Source: Tetracentron sinense (lineage: Eukaryota; Streptophyta; Magnoliopsida; Trochodendrales; Trochodendraceae). From it: a stretch of DNA of 64,000 nucleotides. The stretch lies in contig CM026561.1 of NCBI GenBank assembly GCA_015143295.1, forward strand, positions 44,954,875 through 45,018,874. The letters run 5' to 3'. This document shows positions 34,899 to 43,925 of this stretch, one piece after another. The notes under the pieces were generated by a model. It was not told the DNA's origin, searched no databases, and was given only the letters and a program-made list of their open reading frames with translations. Every line of letters begins with the position of its first letter. The stretch's first letter is position 1. The position numbers and the translations under genes are program-made.

Positions 34899-35766
34899 CT
34901 GCAAGGAGAAAAGAAAGAATATGAGGGGGAGAGAAAGAAAATGATTTTTCTGGACTTATGGTTTTGGAGGACTACAGAGGGAGCAAACAGGATTTGGTTT
35001 TGGGCTTAATTATAGTTTGGGGGGCTGACATGGATGAGAAAACCTGGTGGGTCACTGGAGAGAGGGATGTGTTTGGGGTGCTTAAGATTTTATTTTGGTG
35101 TTACACTAGTGGAATAGCCTTGGAAAAACTTTCTTTCTTTTAATGTGGGATTTGAAACTCCAAGGAGCCAAAGAAGATAGGGTTCTACCATTGGGATTAC
35201 CAGATTTAGAAGGGAGAATTTTAGGGTAATATATTTCTTACCTTCTGTACTGAACAGGAACTATTCCCGCTTTATTTTGAGCTATGCCTCGGAAAACAGG
35301 CTGAGAAAGATCAAAGTGCTGTAGGGGAGGGTTACACCACCCTCCTGCATTATTTGGGAGAGCATTGTTTGGAGGGCAGAAGTTGGTTGCCGTGACTATG
35401 ATGGATCCTGGTAGACACCATTTCCCATCATTTACACATTTGATCTCATAACAAGCTCCACAGTTCAACCCATTGTTGAACAGAGCAGTACTCAATGCAG
35501 TTGTATTAGTCCCATAACCTTGACTGTAAAGATTTCCATACCCACAAGCTCCTCCTGCAACACCCAAAAGAAAGTGTTTAAAAGAAGAAACAAAAAAAAA
35601 AGAAGAGATTTTGATGATACTTTGTGGTTTTGTTCTTACCCATTGTACCAGAAGCATCACCACCTCCATAGAAAGTTGCGTGAGCATTAGACCATCCTTC
35701 TCCATGGCCATGAACAGTTTTCAACATGGTGAGTAGGGCTACTAAGGAAAATCCAAGAAATTCCAT
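34571..35766 (-). CDS. Alpha-expansin (EXPA), last exon frameshifted
   Basis: Exons 35766-35640, 35554-35242 and 34898-34571 with GT..AG introns of 85 and 343 nt at the two positions usual for EXPA genes. Alpha-expansins are secreted proteins that loosen cell walls without hydrolysis. Visible: a signal peptide ([20 protein letters not shown]), the double-psi barrel domain with '[20 protein letters not shown]', paired Cys residues ([16 protein letters not shown]), the HFDLSQP motif, then the C-terminal binding domain with '[20 protein letters not shown]' and a Trp series ([14 protein letters not shown]). After VTTSDG the frame shifts: the family ending (an NNVAP..NW..GQTF type tail) is present one frame over, stopping at 34596-34598. 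As written the protein is 255 residues with a foreign 30-residue tail. One missing base near 34661 explains this. Confidence 0.9.
35242..35554 (-). CDS. Expansin exon 2
   Basis: Acceptor TTGCAG|GAGG and donor AGAAG|GTAAG. Carries most of domain 1, including the conserved cysteines and HFDLSQP. Intact and unremarkable. Confidence 0.9.
35640..35766 (-). CDS. Expansin exon 1
   Basis: Encodes the signal peptide and the first strand of the catalytic-like domain, ending in ACAATGG|GTAAGA. The ATG at 35766 is chosen because the hydrophobic signal peptide starts there. Earlier in-frame Met codons at 35829 and 35796 would add 10-21 residues of non-signal sequence and lie in the likely 5' UTR. Confidence 0.88.
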
Positions 35767-35973
35767 TTCCTGAAACAGAAAACAAAGGAAACCCATTTGG
35801 GATTTTGGTCTTTTTGAGATGGAACACAAGAAAAGCTTGAAAAGGTAAGAAAAATGGAGTCAGTGATTCATGGAAGAGAATAGAAGGGTTTGGGATAACA
35901 GAGGCCCGACACTGTGAACCCAACTTGCGCAAGAGGAGAAATGAGTGTGTGAGGACGCTGTGGGTATGGAAGT

Positions 35974-35983
35974 GCATTTATAG
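35974..35983 (-). promoter_or_regulatory. TATA box of the expansin gene
   Basis: The minus strand reads CTATAAATGC about 210 bp upstream of the start codon. A CT/CA-rich stretch 30 bp downstream is a plausible transcription start near 35945-35950. Inferred from sequence only. Confidence 0.5.
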
Positions 35984-35989
35984 ATGTAC

Positions 35990-37495
35990 GTCGAGGGAGG
36001 TGAGTAAACGTCAACTGGAGGAGGAGGAAAAAAAGAAAGACAAGGAAATGGTTAAAAGAAATATGGCAATACAGTATCCTAACAACTAACTGAAAACTGT
36101 TAAAAGAATCAACCATAAGAAAACCTCCACTCAATCAATAAATAAATAAAATTCCACCTTTTTTAAAAGTTTTTTCCCCTGTTTCTCTAGACTTACTGCA
36201 CTGTTTAGTATACTTTGACCCATTTCCAAAATCAAGATGCCTTGGGAATGCCTGTAGAGTGTGGAGAATAGCGATAGGAGAGGCGAAAACAAATGAGAAG
36301 AATATATGTTGCTCCACTGGAGCATTGAGGACGATGCTTACTAATATTCATTCCAGACGCATGGCTGACCGACTCATCCACTCACACTTAAACTGTTGAC
36401 CACCTCTTAAGTTGGGCATAACATTAAAATGTAATTGACTCGAGCATCGTCCATTCGTAATTTTAGAATCGATCCGAGATGGAGGAATCAATTGATTAAA
36501 GAGGAGTAATCGGTGCGGGAAGCATAATCCCTCATGCTCCTAGGAAGCATCATTTATTTTCTCAAATAAATGACTTTGTTTTTGTTGTTGTTGTTGTTGC
36601 GTTTACCTTGCTAAAATTCTCAGAATCTTACACTAAAAAGATAAAAACAGATGCTGAAAAAACACTTTGTTTGGGGCCCAATCGAAAACCAAGAGCGCTG
36701 AAAAGACATTAGGAGGTGGAAACCACTAAGGTTGGCAGTTGTGGGAGAACAGATGGTAACTTGGTCATTTTGTTCTGCTATTATTAGAATCTCTCAAAGA
36801 GGAAAATAGTTGAAATTCCAAGTCTGTTCCTTTCTATCAACTTATCTTAAGAGAACTTTCTAAACCACCCTGGCCTTTTTTCTTCAAGCTCATGTGTTCT
36901 TTTAGTATGAGTACTGCAGGTTAATTTAGAAGAGCAGTCGAATATTAGTTCAGAAGTTAGCAACCATATTGATCAGGCTCATCAGTCAACGGCAAAAGGA
37001 TTTGACATACAAGTTTACATTCGCTCGTCTTGGTGAATGCTACATTTCCCATATCTTTAAAGCAAAGATTAATGACTTATATGTCCCTTTAATACTGGCA
37101 GCAAAATCTATTAAAACTACACTAATTAAGAATATCTTTAATGCCTTTTTACACAGTATCACATAACATACTTTGACTTCCCTTTATAACTGAAATAAAA
37201 AATGATTTCAAGGATCATCTCTGTAGATGTTTATATGCCCAAAGTTGTAGCAAAAATCTGTGTACGAAAACTATAAATCTTGCTTTATCAATAGAAGAAA
37301 GATATATAAGAAAAATATTAGCCCCTCTTAAGAGAGAAAGATAAGTTTATCATTTTTCTCAATTTATATGTAGGATAATATCATAACCCAAGTTCTTTTC
37401 ACCAAGTTTTATTTGGAAACGTTAAAATTTGCTCCCAAAAAAAAAAGGCTTTTGCTTGTCTAAAGTCTTAAAAAAAGTATAAAACGTTGAGGAGT
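35990..37495. other. Expansin upstream region
   Basis: About 1.5 kb without recognised genes or terminal repeats. A GTT trinucleotide run (TTGTTGTTGTTGTTG) lies at about 36582-36598. Promoter elements beyond the TATA box cannot be supported. Confidence 0.35.
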
Positions 37496-37637
37496 GCTAG
37501 CCCCAGACGCACTAAATCAAATTTTTTAAAGACGCAGAGTGGGTGCAACATGAAGTATTGCTACCCTATAACAGAGAGATGGTTTGACACTTGTTTCCAC
37601 TACCTTGCGTCTTTGGAAGACTGCGACTGGGGCTAGC
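37496..37637. mobile_element. MITE with GCTAGCCCCAG termini, copy 2
   Basis: 142 bp bounded by GCTAGCCCCAG and CTGGGGCTAGC; the right subterminal region in reverse contains 'TCTTCCAAAGACGCA', as in the left part of copy 1 at 23593-23757, so the internal sequence is inverted or the element is symmetrical. No clear TSD. Confidence 0.7.
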
Positions 37638-38629
37638 ATTTCTGTAAAACGTTTTATCAATCGAATACATTCTTCTTCTTCTTCCTTCTATTTTTTTTCC
37701 CGCAAAAAACAAAGTTTTAAACGGAGTTTTGCTAACAATAGTCGGCTGTTGGAGCAAAAGGTTTTGCTTCTATTTTTTGGTGGGTTCTTTCATTTTTTTT
37801 CCCTGTTAACTTTAATATGTATCTGACGCCCCAACTAGAACATGGGGTGATGGGATACTTTATTATCTTAAATATATATTTTGGCAATCCCTGTTGGAAA
37901 TCTGCCTCTGACTTTCTGAAACCAATTAATACTGAAATAAGAATTGCACATTAAAATTAATAGATTAGCATGCAAACTTCTCCACCTCAAATTCAGGATC
38001 TAAAAGTTTGATCAAAGTGCTTTGCATGTGTCAAACGGTCCAGCTTAAAAGGAATGACAATGCATCTCTCCTCTTCCTTTGCTTTTCAATCCAACTTTTC
38101 TTCTCCTTTTTAGCAATCTTAGCTGTATCCATCTGATAATCATCACTTGTTTTCATGCTGCAACTCATTAAAGTATATAGAAGTTCCAATCTTTACAACA
38201 TAACAATACTAGCAGAAGGAAAGAATTAAAAGTACTACAGATTTAGGAGTCTATCCTAAACTCTCATATTTTCTTTTTAAGTTGAATTGATCATTTTATT
38301 ACAGAAAAAAGAAAGAACATGGGCATGTATTAGAACTTTATACTTTGTATACAGAGACTTATCCCCAAATTCTCATCACATTTATGTGCTTGAATTGATC
38401 AACTCTCAAATTGCCAACATGGTATGTATAGTTTTCAACTAGATCAAAGGATTTTGAATTGGGAACTTTCAGTTGGAAAAGAAGAAAAAAAGAAACAGTT
38501 AGGCACATACCATCACCTGTCAGTTTTCATTAGTCATTCCTTACTTTTCCTTACTCCCATGCAAAATTTTTGACCTTCTCTTTATTATATAGGAGCAACA
38601 ATAAAAATTAAACCATAAAATTAGTTTTA
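37638..38629. other. Unassigned intergenic sequence
   Basis: Roughly 1 kb of AT-rich DNA with TTCTTC runs near 37671-37690. No gene or element recognised. Confidence 0.3.
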
Positions 38630-38884
38630 TCTATATACCCCCATATGCCCCCAATTTCTGCATTTTTGCTCCCATCTCTATAGTGCCCCCCTAAAATTTT
38701 GGAATTTACAATCTATTATACAATATTTATGTTTTGACCCTTAAAATCTTTAAATACTTCTTTCTTAAATCTCAAAATAGCCCTTTTATAAGGGTATATT
38801 ATAATATTAAAAAATTCAATCACTCTAATTGTAATGCTTTACTAGGTTATCATCTCAAGAATCGAATTGGATTGAACTCAGAGG

Positions 38885-39178
38885 CTCCTTTTAACTCTAG
38901 TTAAGAACTTTTAACCCATAAGGTTAATATATTTTTTTTATAAAAAAAACTAGGTTAAATTGTTGAACCCTAATGCTATGTCTGGTTGTCGAGAAAATAA
39001 GTAAAAACATGGAAAAGAAAAGAAAATTGGACAAAACATAACTAAAAATTGTATTAAAATCCAAAATTTTCTTTTCTTTTTCATGTTTTCACCTATTTTC
39101 TTGACAACCAAACATAGCATAAGGGTTAGTGAATCTTAACCACATTTAATAGGGAATAAAAGGGACACGTACTGACCT
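38885..39178. repeat. TAACC-family foldback MITE split by a Tourist-like MITE
   Basis: Left arm 'CCTTTTAACTCTAGTTAAGA', loop, 'AACTAGGTTAAATTGTTGAA' then CCC; after the nested element it resumes GGGTTAGTGAATCTTAACCA and ends AAAAGGGACACGTAC. Same order as 31260-31468 and 22372-22683. Confidence 0.7.
38974..39119. mobile_element. Tourist-like (PIF/Harbinger-type) MITE, 146 bp
   Basis: TGCTATGTCTGGTTGTCGAG and its near-inverse at the right end, with almost the whole length pairing into a hairpin. TSD TAA at 38971-38973 and 39120-39122. Related uninterrupted copies of the target (for example around 31412-31430) lack the insert, which confirms the borders. Confidence 0.8.
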
Positions 39179-39535
39179 GTGGGTGAAATTGAACACGGGG
39201 AGAGTTCAATCGCGATTGACTGAGATCCGATGTCCCTCAAATCCTACCCCATTTTTTTGTGTTCCTTTAGTTTATGTTTGAAAAAATTATAATAGTTAAA
39301 TGAAATTAAGGGATAACCACTAATCAGTCACTTGTATTAAGGGACATTCACAGATTTTATGATCACGAATGTATGGTAGACCCATCAGTCAAAAAAAAAC
39401 CTCTCGGGGGCTACGCCCTTGAACCCCCAGGCCACATATCTTGAAACCCATTAATTTTCTTAATACATATACTTCAGCACCCCCCACCCCCCCAAAAAAA
39501 AATCCTGGCTCCACCCCCCTACTCCCCTGTTTATT

Positions 39536-40378
39536 GCCACCTCACTCTTCTCCCAAGATGGTGGTACTAAAAGCCCATTTGGAGTTCCTCCAAACTGCCA
39601 CAACTTTCAAGCATTACATTAGGGCTACACAGGTTTATCTTCTCCCATGCTTATAGCCAGGGTCTCTTGTACAACTGTTAAATCCGTACAAGAGCAACCA
39701 TCCACATCTTTAAACACTCATGGCCATAGACGAATTGGTTCCAATTAGCAGCTTAGGATGGCCATTAATGTTTGCCCTCTCATTTCAGGGAGGTCTTGGG
39801 ATAGTGCGATTTAGGATCTAGTCCCCGCGACTCACTAACCATCTAACTGCATGCATAATCAGCTAACCATGCCCATGAGCCATACCAAAATACAAAGCTT
39901 CTCATAGTGTCTCAGCTTTAGCATCAAACTTTGGATGAGTTGGTGCAAGACCATGCATCCTCCTGGCCTTTAAACACCCAGGTCACAGGGCTCCTAGTTC
40001 TATAGGGGGCGGGTATATAAAATGCCCTTAAGTTGGGCCTATTTTGGAACAAAAGTTCACATCACACCCAAGACAATGGAACTCTTGATGTAAGTTTCAA
40101 TGGACAAAGAGTAGGGGTGGCAATGAGCCAGATTTGGACTTGAGTTTTAAGTGATTTTTGAATAGGCCCATCCCGAATCCTGACACATTTACAAGCCCAA
40201 ATTCAGCCCGATTGCCACCACTAACAAAGTGGTTAAGCCTACGTGTACAAACATTTAACTGGCCAGCTTCAGAACCAATTTCAGATACCCATCTGGAGGG
40301 TAGGCCCGCCTTCTCAAACCTGGACGGCATGGACCTGTCTTTAACGACAGCTCAGCCAAGCCCAACCCATTGAAAGCC
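39536..40378. other. Unassigned intergenic sequence
   Basis: No recognisable gene, RNA gene or element borders. Short frames here carry no family motifs. Confidence 0.3.
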
Positions 40379-40387
40379 CCTAATATC

Positions 40388-40602
40388 GGCTTCAGATTTG
40401 CTCTGATAGAAGCCCGATCTGGGCGAGCGCAAACATCCACACTTCATAAGACATCTAATGATAAAAAGAGGGAGAAGTCATTTCATTTTTTCCCTATGAT
40501 TTTGACTTCTTCCCACTTGATATCTCTCCCCTTTTTATCGCCATGTGTCCCATGAAGTGTGGATGTCCGAGCTGGGGCATCCACCAGAGCAAATCCGAAG
40601 CC
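40388..40602. mobile_element. Mutator-like MITE, copy 1
   Basis: 215 bp. Left GGCTTCAGATTTGCTCTG; right end in reverse GGCTTCGGATTTGCTCTG, pairing on through 'ACATCCACACTTCAT' and 'GATAAAAAG'. Flanking 9-mers CCTAATATC (40379-40387) and CCTAATAAA (40603-40611) agree at 7 of 9. A relative with a better 9-bp TSD is at 56021-56237. Confidence 0.6.
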
Positions 40603-41113
40603 CCTAATAAATGGTAGAAGCTTCAAGTGGCCCATAGGGTCTATACTCTATAGTGTATTTTACATTGTAGAGATTAACTATGAACAGGAGCTCTATTGAA
40701 TAGATAACAGGAACAAACCAAAAAAAAGCCTTTGCCAGAGGTAGTTTGGGAATTACAAGAAAAAATTAGTTATAGAAATAACCCTTCTTTGTATTGATAA
40801 TAACCAAACTCCACTGCCATAAGGATTTTGTTTTTTTGTTTTGGAATGCTCCGATCGTCTGTTCAACCGGAGCTCCTGTTCATAGAGTAGAACCAAGACA
40901 TGCTTATCTTCTAATCTAATAAATGGAAGGGACCGCATTAGCCTCAAGTGATGCATACAGTTATATGTCAACTTAATTTTAGCAAATTTTTGTATGCCCA
41001 CAGACTCCAAATTTTCTAAAGAAAACAATACTGGACTGATCAAGGGAAGCAGAAAGACACAACCTTTCCCTCCCTGAATTGGAATAGGGGCAGGCGGGCG
41101 GGCGGGCGGTTGG

Positions 41114-41887
41114 TTATAGATGATGTCCGATGGGCCAACCTGCCCTGCCCTTTGCGGGATCAACGGAAATGGGCGACTTCATAACGCAGTATCCGGTGGA
41201 GGAACACGAACCCCGCGGCCTTGTCCCTCTCCCAAGTCCCCTGGAATCATTTATACTCATAAAAAGTCCTGATGATGATCTCTTCTTCTTCTGATCCATT
41301 TCATCATGTCTTTGATCTGCTCTCCTGGTCCTGGGAGTGGGAGTGGGACTCTTCTTCCTGCTAGTGATGATGGGAACTGGCATGACCTCGAGACCCATCA
41401 ACTTGGCCACCACACCTGGTTTGCACCACATCACACTTTCTCCAGCTAAAGTTGGAGGCAACCCCTGATCTTTACAGCAAACAGCAGGAGGTAAGTTGCT
41501 GAAGGAAGATCGATACATGGCATCCCTCCCATCAAGAGAGAAGCGAGGGTACTGATTCAAAGCGTTCCTCGCTGACCGTAATATATCGGAATTGTCGACG
41601 CACGACATTCGACGACGACCGTACTCCTCCATCTTTGCCCTCCTCGCACCCTTCTCTTCCATCTCTAACTGCAATATCATCTCCTCCAATGTGGCGGGTG
41701 GGCTCTCCCTGCTCCCAATTATATTAATATTGTAAGAGGAGCTGAGGGGCGAGGGGGTCACCGTCACCATACTCTTCCGTTGGTTTAGGGTTGACGTTGA
41801 GCCAACCCCATTGCAGAAGCTTCTGAGGCCTTTCTTCATCTTGGCTCCCAGAGAGTTCTTGAGAAGGAACAAGGACAAGTCTGTCAT
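41114..41887 (-). CDS. DUF3741-type plant protein (VAKLMGLE motif), 257 residues
   Basis: Single-exon frame starting ATG at 41887, protein start MTDLSLFLLKNSLGAKMKKG. It contains 'GVVAKLMGLEVMPVP' at about residues 157-171, the short motif that defines DUF3741 and is shared with LONGIFOLIA/TRM proteins, some of which associate with microtubules. Also an 'LEEMILQLEMEEKGARRAKM' helical acidic/basic segment (about 67-90), 'RFSLDGRDAMYRSS', and a basic Ser-rich C-terminus. No signal peptide or membrane segment. Length is typical of the short members rather than the 700+ residue TRMs. Specific function unknown. A frame overlapping its 3' end (40753-41163) is likely 3' UTR. Confidence 0.8.
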   Translation of the reverse strand: MTDLSLFLLKNSLGAKMKKGLRSFCNGVGSTSTLNQRKSMVTVTPSPLSSSYNINIIGSRESPPATLEEMILQLEMEEKGARRAKMEEYGRRRMSCVDNSDILRSARNALNQYPRFSLDGRDAMYRSSFSNLPPAVCCKDQGLPPTLAGESVMWCKPGVVAKLMGLEVMPVPIITSRKKSPTPTPRTRRADQRHDEMDQKKKRSSSGLFMSINDSRGLGRGTRPRGSCSSTGYCVMKSPISVDPAKGRAGWPIGHHL

Positions 41888-42016
41888 GGCTGTTCTGAGA
41901 AGGAGAAATAATATGGGGTTAGTTAATTAGAGCTTAGCTTGAAGCTTGAAAGGTAGGTACTACTGTGAGAGAGCGTGGGAGGGAAGGGATCGATTAAAGT
42001 GTATGCATTGAACGTG

Positions 42017-42026
42017 AATATATGGA
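42017..42026 (-). promoter_or_regulatory. Possible TATA box of the DUF3741 gene
   Basis: The minus strand reads CCATATATTC about 130 bp upstream of the start codon, followed by a purine/pyrimidine 5'-UTR-like stretch. Position is plausible; no other support. Confidence 0.35.
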
Positions 42027-42920
42027 GCGGTGTGATTTTCAGCTCACAAACTTAATAGCAGTCACATGACAAAAGAGTGAAACCTTCACAGGTTTTCACA
42101 CCTTTCACCTCTGCATATATTAACTCATGAGGATCAAATATCCGCAATAGCAGACTCTAGTTGTTGAAGCTTCCAATTATTATGGAGGGACAAGCCACGA
42201 CGGATTTCCTTTCCACGCGTCCTTTCCTTGGTCCATCATCTGCACGGTTATTCCTCCCTCTTACTGAGTATTAATGATAGGAAACATGGGAGTGTTACTG
42301 CTAGCAAGCTATCCCCTCTCCCTTCATGCACTCTCCCAGGGGTTAATTAAAGAGAACGGTTTATTCATGGGGCCACTGTCGCTGCAAAATAGTACATCCC
42401 CTATCCTTAGCTGATTTTCGGGGCTCCGCTCAACATTTTCTACAACTTAAGAAGGAAAGCTTTAAACCTGAGTGGCAGAATTCAAAACAAACAAACAAAA
42501 ATCAATACTTCACACTTAAGTCAAGGGACTGATCAATCAATTACTTTTGTCATAGTTAAAGCCATAAATTTTTCCATTTTATTTCATTTAATACCAAAAA
42601 CAAAATTCTCAATAGGCATGGAATTTCCATATTGTCACTAGTTTGAGGACATGTCGCAGTTTTATAATCATGGACAACAATTTTTTTTAAATAAAGAAAG
42701 TTGTTACATTAACTGATTACACTAAATGAACTACTTAAAACAACAACACATGTTGCTTAAGCTGGATAATGTACACGGGTGCTCTCTAGTGTCGGCCCAG
42801 ATAGGAGAAAGCACCCGAGTTGACAGAAAAAAGATGAAACAGAGCAAGACGGTAATTAAGCAAAACATATGTTTATCGCGCATCTAATACTATAACAGAC
42901 TAGTATCTTCAAAATAGAAA
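42027..42920. other. Spacer between DUF3741 promoter and RING gene 3' end
   Basis: No gene or element recognised. The RING gene 3' UTR should occupy the right-hand few hundred bases. Confidence 0.35.
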
Positions 42921-43925
42921 CTACTTTCTTGAAGGTTGGATGGATCTCGAGCATCCAACTGAGTCATGGCTCGAAGACGATAACCCAGTCCTATGAAACA
43001 CCTTTCTACTGAAAAAATTCTTCCCCATCTTTGCCTTAAATATCAAATGTTTCTTGAGATGATTCTTTATCAAGGAACCGCTGCGACTTAGTTGTGACAC
43101 CGGCAGAGACCAATTTCTCCTCAAACCGCCCTCAATATGACCTGAAGCTTGATCATTAATGTTATTCCCCTGTACATCAGAAATCACAACTCCACAACTC
43201 CTCCGTACTGATCTCAAGGCCATTTGCAATGGCTCTGAAAAAGTTGGGGATTCTTCTGGCACACCAATGATTTTCATACACACGGGGCACGGAGGGTCGT
43301 GAATCTGCATCTTTGGGGTCGTTTGCTCCAAGCATTCCACGTGGAAGATGTGGCTGCAGGGTAATACCCCAGCAATGGGCATGTCACCACTTCTTACAAT
43401 TCGATAGGAACTCCACGGAGACTTCTGCCACAAAAGTCTTCCACACAACCCACATTTCTGATCTCCCGTAGAGCATTTAGGAGATCTCAGGTTCTCTAGA
43501 TCCAAGTGCTCTGCTACATCAAAGCTTTCTCCATCCAACCCCAGATCATAACTGCTGGCGTTACTCCACCTGAAACCTTCTCTTCTAGAGCTCGAGCTGG
43601 GGTCCGGGGATGTCTCCATATTCTGGAGTTCAGTGAAGGTCTTATGAAACTTGTGCTCAATGCTTGAACTATTATCGGGCCAGTGCAATGGTGAGGGCTT
43701 ATCCTCGTCAGGCATCAACCTGCTAATGCTGTCAGCATCTGAAACAGGATTGCGAAACACTAACGGGTAAACAGGTTTTGACATGAAGGAGCGCCGACCA
43801 GAGAAGTTGCAATGGTTGAAAGAGATGGATTGTTTGCTAGTTGATTCCCATTGGCCAGACTCGGGGAGTGAGGATGGTGACCCGAAGCTGTTGGATGCTG
43901 CAGATGCCCCGACAGTAAATCGCCT
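42921..43925 (-). CDS. RING protein exon 3
   Basis: Acceptor TTGCAG|AGGCG, stop TAG at 42921-42923. Contains the Ser-rich middle region, the Cys/His RING (about 43475-43270) and a basic tail with 'SLIKNHLKKHLIFKAKMGKN'. No break in the frame. Confidence 0.88.
   Translation of the reverse strand, partial: RRFTVGASAASNSFGSPSSLPESGQWESTSKQSISFNHCNFSGRRSFMSKPVYPLVFRNPVSDADSISRLMPDEDKPSPLHWPDNSSSIEHKFHKTFTELQNMETSPDPSSSSRREGFRWSNASSYDLGLDGESFDVAEHLDLENLRSPKCSTGDQKCGLCGRLLWQKSPWSSYRIVRSGDMPIAGVLPCSHIFHVECLEQTTPKMQIHDPPCPVCMKIIGVPEESPTFSEPLQMALRSVRRSCGVVISDVQGNNINDQASGHIEGGLRRNWSLPVSQLSRSGSLIKNHLKKHLIFKAKMGKNFFSRKVFHRTGLSSSSHDSVGCSRSIQPSRK

Larger units (their letters stand above)
38630..39530. mobile_element. 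Degenerate GGGGCGGAGC-type hAT relative with nested MITEs
   Basis: Left part has 'TAGTGCCCCCCTAAAATTTT', matching 'TAGTGGCCCTCCCAAATTTT' of the 31071-33867 element. Right part has 'GGGGGCTACGCCC' and 'AATCCTGGCTCCACCCCCC', matching its right end. TAACC-family sequence occupies the middle. Borders and TSD are not resolved. Confidence 0.5.

Noticed and set aside
34736..35143. Plus-strand frames opposite the expansin exon and intron
   Set aside because: Antisense shadows of exon 3 and intron 2.
35687..36134. Frames upstream of the expansin start
   Set aside because: They cross the TATA box, 5' UTR and coding region in the wrong phase; no similarity.
40753..41163. 136-codon minus-strand frame overlapping the DUF3741 gene end
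   Set aside because: It overlaps the end of the DUF3741 frame in another phase, has no recognisable domain, and lies where the 3' UTR is expected.
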